Below are positions 61,421 to 64,000 of a stretch of DNA of 64,000 bases, one piece after another. Source of the DNA: Candidatus Protochlamydia phocaeensis (lineage in GTDB: Bacteria; Chlamydiota; Chlamydiia; Chlamydiales; Parachlamydiaceae); NCBI RefSeq assembly GCF_001545115.1, contig NZ_FCNU01000021.1:62001-126000 (forward strand). The letters run 5' to 3'. The translations under genes were made by a program, and so were the position numbers. The first letter of the stretch is position 1; every line of letters begins with the position of its first letter. The notes beneath the pieces were generated by a model. That model did not search any database. It was given only the letters and a program-made list of their open reading frames with translations, and had not been told where the DNA came from.

Positions 61421-63595
61421 ATGGAGACTGACTATTCAAGCAGTTGGCAGCGTTCCGATTCATTTAATAATCCTCTTCTTCCAAATGGAAATAACGGGGA
61501 TCCAACTGTTCAATCTCAATCGCCCAACCTATCCCTATCTTTTCAAATTAAATCGACGCTTAGCCAAGCGGATGTAGCATTTAATCTCAATCCCTCTTTA
61601 AACCATCCTATTTTAACTCCTCCTGATGAAATTAATATTGCGACGAATACCAATTCTTTAGTCCAGCTTGTGACGATTTTAAATTCTGCTACGCAAATGA
61701 TTCAGGAAGCTTTAGATATCTTAAATCCCAATCCAGCCCCTGGTGTTGCAGCCAATCAATCCCAAATGCCTGGCGTTGCAGCAGGTCAGAGCCAAACAGC
61801 CGACGGCGCTACTGCACCGGATGGCAGTCAGGCAAATACCGGCTTATCAAATGATTCCATGCTGAAATTTTTGACTGTTCTGGGCAAGGCTTTAACAGAT
61901 TTAAGGCAGCTTGAGCACAAAATTGAACAGCAGGAAGCGACGGATACGCGTGCCTTGGCCCATGCCCTAGAAACTTTATCTAAGCTGCATGGCAATGGAA
62001 CAGGAGGAAAGTTAGACTTGCTGAATAAATTGGAAGATCTAAGGCAAAATGGGGCGCAGCAGATTAGCACGGGCGAGCGTTACATCTTAGGCGAACATCC
62101 GGACCTCATGCTGCAGCTTGCCTCATATGGTATTATGCCTCCCACAGCAGGCGGAGGCCCTTATGACGGTATGGCCCAGGCTTATGCCAATAATAATACT
62201 CCTCCTTATGACAATCCCATTTATCAAGGAATGGCTCAGGCTCTTCCCGGAGGATGGGAAGAATTGTCTGGTTCAGAGCTTGATCAAGTGATCAATAAAC
62301 TCAAATCATCAATTGCAAAAGACATGGTTGCCAATATGATCGGAGGAAGCGGACTGGGATCCTTCCTTATGAGAACTTCCCTTGAAAGCTCTTTGGGAAT
62401 TTTTAACATTATGCATCTCAGTTCCGACAGCAAGCTCATCCAATTGATGCTGCTGCGTCAGCAGCTGGAAGATTTTAAAGAGCAGGGGCCGCGCAATATC
62501 AGCTCGGGCGAACGCTTCATTTTAGGTGAGCGTCCCGATTTAATGTTGCAGCTGGCAAATGCCGGCATCTATCCTCCTATGAATGGGGGTGGCCCTTATG
62601 ATGGCATGGCCCGCACAGAGGCTGCTAACGGAAATCCCCCTTACGATAATCCCATTTATCAAACCATGGCCAACTCTCTTCCTACAGGCTGGGAAGAACT
62701 GTCTTCTTCGGAATTGGATAATGTCCTCAATCAATTAGACAACCAGATCAATTCCTTATCCAATAATTTTGCCCCTAACTTTTTATCAGAAAATCGATTT
62801 GACGCTCCATGGAATGGAATGTTCTTCTCTCCCGCTTTTGGTTTTGGCGGCTTCGGCTCTTCTTTTGATGATATCTTCTCTCCTGCCACCGATATATTCG
62901 GCCGCTTTAATCCCGCCATTAATAACATGCTTGGCGATCTGATTGCCGAAGTTGATCCAATGGAGGGCTTTATGGTGAAACTGGGATTTAGGAGCGCCGA
63001 TCAAGTCGTCAATGATTTATTGACCAAAGTCATCCTTAATCAATCGCTTGCTTTTTCCCTCGCACTAGAACTTGGCAATCCTTTTGATCCGCCTTCCTTT
63101 GCCATTCAAACATTGGATAATCTTGTTGCCTCTGCCATGATCAATTCCATGGTAGAAGATTTGATGGGATTTCCAAGCACCTCTCTCTTTGAACGGGAAA
63201 TGATGAAGGACAGCCTGATTTCTTTTGCTGTTTTAATTACGTTGAGCAATCACAATTCCGCTTCTTTTAATACTCTCAGCGATATTTTACAAAGTGTGGC
63301 AGAGCAGCGGCCAGACTTGGCTTTCTATACGGCAATTGGCTTGTCTCTGCTTACAGGCAGCCAGCGTCCCAACCCCGAAAGTGCCGTTAGAGAAATTGTC
63401 AAGAGATTGGCAGACAAAGTGGGACAAGACCAAGACCAATTGGAAGATATTCGCCTATTGGAGGCCCTGTTGATGGCGATGATGAAAAAACTTTTACAAG
63501 GCTTGCTTGGCTCGCCTCAACAAGGCGGCCCCGATCCTAGCGGCTCGGATGGACAAGGAAGCGGCGGAAACACAACCTTTATTATTCAAGGTTAG
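61421..63595 (+). CDS. Putative type III secreted protein with an internal tandem domain
   Basis: A 724-residue protein directly downstream of the chaperone gene. The first 130 residues are Asn/Pro/Gln/Ser-rich and look disordered, with a small tandem motif (PGVAANQSQM, PGVAAGQSQT). A domain of about 90 residues occurs twice, at about residues 207-297 and 352-443. Both copies share GERxILGExPDLMLQLA, GGGPYDGMA, PPYDNPIYQ and GWEELSxSELD. A helical region follows, and the C-terminus is Gly/Ser/Gln-rich. No signal peptide or convincing membrane helix is visible. By context it is a client of the chaperone and an injected effector or a hydrophilic translocator partner (inference). ATG 61421 has GAGG upstream. 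A terminator follows. Confidence 0.72.
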   Translation: METDYSSSWQRSDSFNNPLLPNGNNGDPTVQSQSPNLSLSFQIKSTLSQADVAFNLNPSLNHPILTPPDEINIATNTNSLVQLVTILNSATQMIQEALDILNPNPAPGVAANQSQMPGVAAGQSQTADGATAPDGSQANTGLSNDSMLKFLTVLGKALTDLRQLEHKIEQQEATDTRALAHALETLSKLHGNGTGGKLDLLNKLEDLRQNGAQQISTGERYILGEHPDLMLQLASYGIMPPTAGGGPYDGMAQAYANNNTPPYDNPIYQGMAQALPGGWEELSGSELDQVINKLKSSIAKDMVANMIGGSGLGSFLMRTSLESSLGIFNIMHLSSDSKLIQLMLLRQQLEDFKEQGPRNISSGERFILGERPDLMLQLANAGIYPPMNGGGPYDGMARTEAANGNPPYDNPIYQTMANSLPTGWEELSSSELDNVLNQLDNQINSLSNNFAPNFLSENRFDAPWNGMFFSPAFGFGGFGSSFDDIFSPATDIFGRFNPAINNMLGDLIAEVDPMEGFMVKLGFRSADQVVNDLLTKVILNQSLAFSLALELGNPFDPPSFAIQTLDNLVASAMINSMVEDLMGFPSTSLFEREMMKDSLISFAVLITLSNHNSASFNTLSDILQSVAEQRPDLAFYTAIGLSLLTGSQRPNPESAVREIVKRLADKVGQDQDQLEDIRLLEALLMAMMKKLLQGLLGSPQQGGPDPSGSDGQGSGGNTTFIIQG

Positions 63596-63621
63596 CCTTC
63601 TAGGCGTAGCACAAAATAGCG

Positions 63622-63680
63622 ATGGCGCTTTTCAGCTGAGAGCGTATTTTTCACTCTTTGCTGAGAGCGCCATTTTTTTA
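63622..63680 (+). terminator. Intrinsic terminator after the putative secreted protein gene
   Basis: The outer stem ATGGCGCT / AGCGCCAT, with an inner CAGC / GCTG pair, is followed by a run of seven T. It closes the chaperone-client operon. Confidence 0.75.
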
Positions 63681-63704
63681 TAAAACCAGTGAAAAGGAAG
63701 GCCC

Positions 63705-64000
63705 TTATTCGATCAGCGTCTTTTCGAATCGTTTGCGGCTGCCTCTAAAAATTCCTTTGGCTTCATTTTTAAGGGCAATATCCAATGCATTCATGACTTT
63801 CACTCCTTTTTCGACATGCTCGCCTGTATAGGTATTAAAGACATTTTCTGAGCTCTTTTTTGTCTTAATTCCTTCTCTATTCAGGGGCAAATCCGAGATA
63901 AGAAGAAGTGCCCCGACAGGCAATTTATGGCTATATCCAGCCATGAACAGCGTTGCGCATTCCATTTCAATAGACTGCGGGCGCGTCGCCTTCAATCGGG
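63705..64000 (-). CDS. amn: AMP nucleosidase, C-terminal part (partial at window edge)
   Basis: The frame is open to the right edge of the window, and about the last 98 residues are visible. The segment SIEMECATLFMAGYSHKLPV, followed by GALLLISDLPLN, matches the C-terminal active-site region of AMP nucleosidase and the related nucleoside phosphorylase fold; the Glu in MEC corresponds to the ribose-binding Met-Glu pair. The end (EHVEKGVKVMNALDIALKNE) also fits AMP nucleosidase, which splits AMP into adenine and ribose 5-phosphate. Uridine phosphorylase is a less likely alternative. The gene converges with the secreted-protein operon. Confidence 0.8.
   Translation of the reverse strand, partial: RLKATRPQSIEMECATLFMAGYSHKLPVGALLLISDLPLNREGIKTKKSSENVFNTYTGEHVEKGVKVMNALDIALKNEAKGIFRGSRKRFEKTLIE

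Noticed and set aside
1-64000. tRNA, rRNA, CRISPR or prophage genes
   Set aside because: I searched the gaps for T-loop-like GGTTCGAATCC patterns, regularly spaced repeats and integrase or phage genes and found none. This search was by eye, so a divergent tRNA could have been missed.

Overview
The window is a chromosomal segment of an environmental member of the Chlamydiales, most likely an amoeba symbiont of the Parachlamydiaceae type. Three things support this. The order of core genes matches, from memory, stretches of the Chlamydia chromosome: nqrBCDE, gcvH, lplA, clpC; rnc, radA, hemC; sod, accD, dut, two ptsN genes; and hemG, hemE, tkt, alaS, mfd. There is an LcrH/SycD-type type III secretion chaperone. 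And there are several proteins with eukaryote-type domains (F-box, WD40, RING-H2), as seen in amoeba-associated chlamydiae. The many extra genes and repeats between the core blocks exclude the compact animal-pathogen Chlamydia genomes. No species can be named from sequence alone.

Layout. 1-5.1 kb: a partial hypothetical gene, the nqrBCDE genes of the sodium-pumping NADH:quinone reductase, and a D-Ala-D-Ala dipeptidase homologue. 5.1-6.4 kb: an F-box/WD40 protein. 6.6-12.6 kb (minus): a complete RND efflux operon (outer-membrane protein, adaptor, pump). 12.7-15.3 kb: a RING-H2 protein, an SGNH hydrolase, a small membrane protein and an orphan. 15.5-20.4 kb (minus): a tightly coupled glycine cleavage operon led by a carbohydrate-binding-like protein. 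20.7-26 kb: a PpiD/SurA-like protein, a 900-bp gene-free stretch, a PsiE-like protein, and lipoate ligase with a co-transcribed partner. 26-30.3 kb: rnc-radA-hemC-hemD and superoxide dismutase. 30.5-32 kb: a WD40 protein with a basic NLS-like cluster. 32.6-35.3 kb: accD, dut, ptsN and an HTH-EIIA fusion. 35.5-37.6 kb: a second SGNH hydrolase and an F-box/helical-repeat protein. 37.7-46.5 kb (minus): a methyltransferase, clpC, hemG, hemE and tkt. 46.7-49.2 kb: an orphan and a membrane-anchored NADAR-domain protein. 49.8-56.9 kb: alaS, a SIMPL-domain protein, mfd. 57-60.4 kb (minus): an AI-2E-family transporter, a small orphan, csaA, and brnQ preceded by a valine-rich leader ORF. 60.8-63.6 kb: a type III chaperone with its probable secreted client. 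The window ends inside an AMP nucleosidase gene.

How the parts fit. Core metabolism includes a Na+ respiratory pump, glycine cleavage plus lipoylation, haem synthesis, lipid synthesis and PTS-Ntr regulation. Between these blocks sit genes that look host-directed: an F-box/WD40 protein, an F-box/repeat protein, a RING-H2 protein, a further WD40 protein, and a chaperone/client pair for type III secretion. Together they look like parts of a strategy to mimic or redirect host ubiquitin ligases, although they are scattered and not one operon. Several intergenic spaces hold two families of short inverted-repeat (MITE-like) elements. The most unusual regulatory signal is the valine-rich leader ORF upstream of brnQ, which has a near-consensus promoter and a terminator-like hairpin at its stop codon. 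No rRNA, tRNA or CRISPR was recognised.
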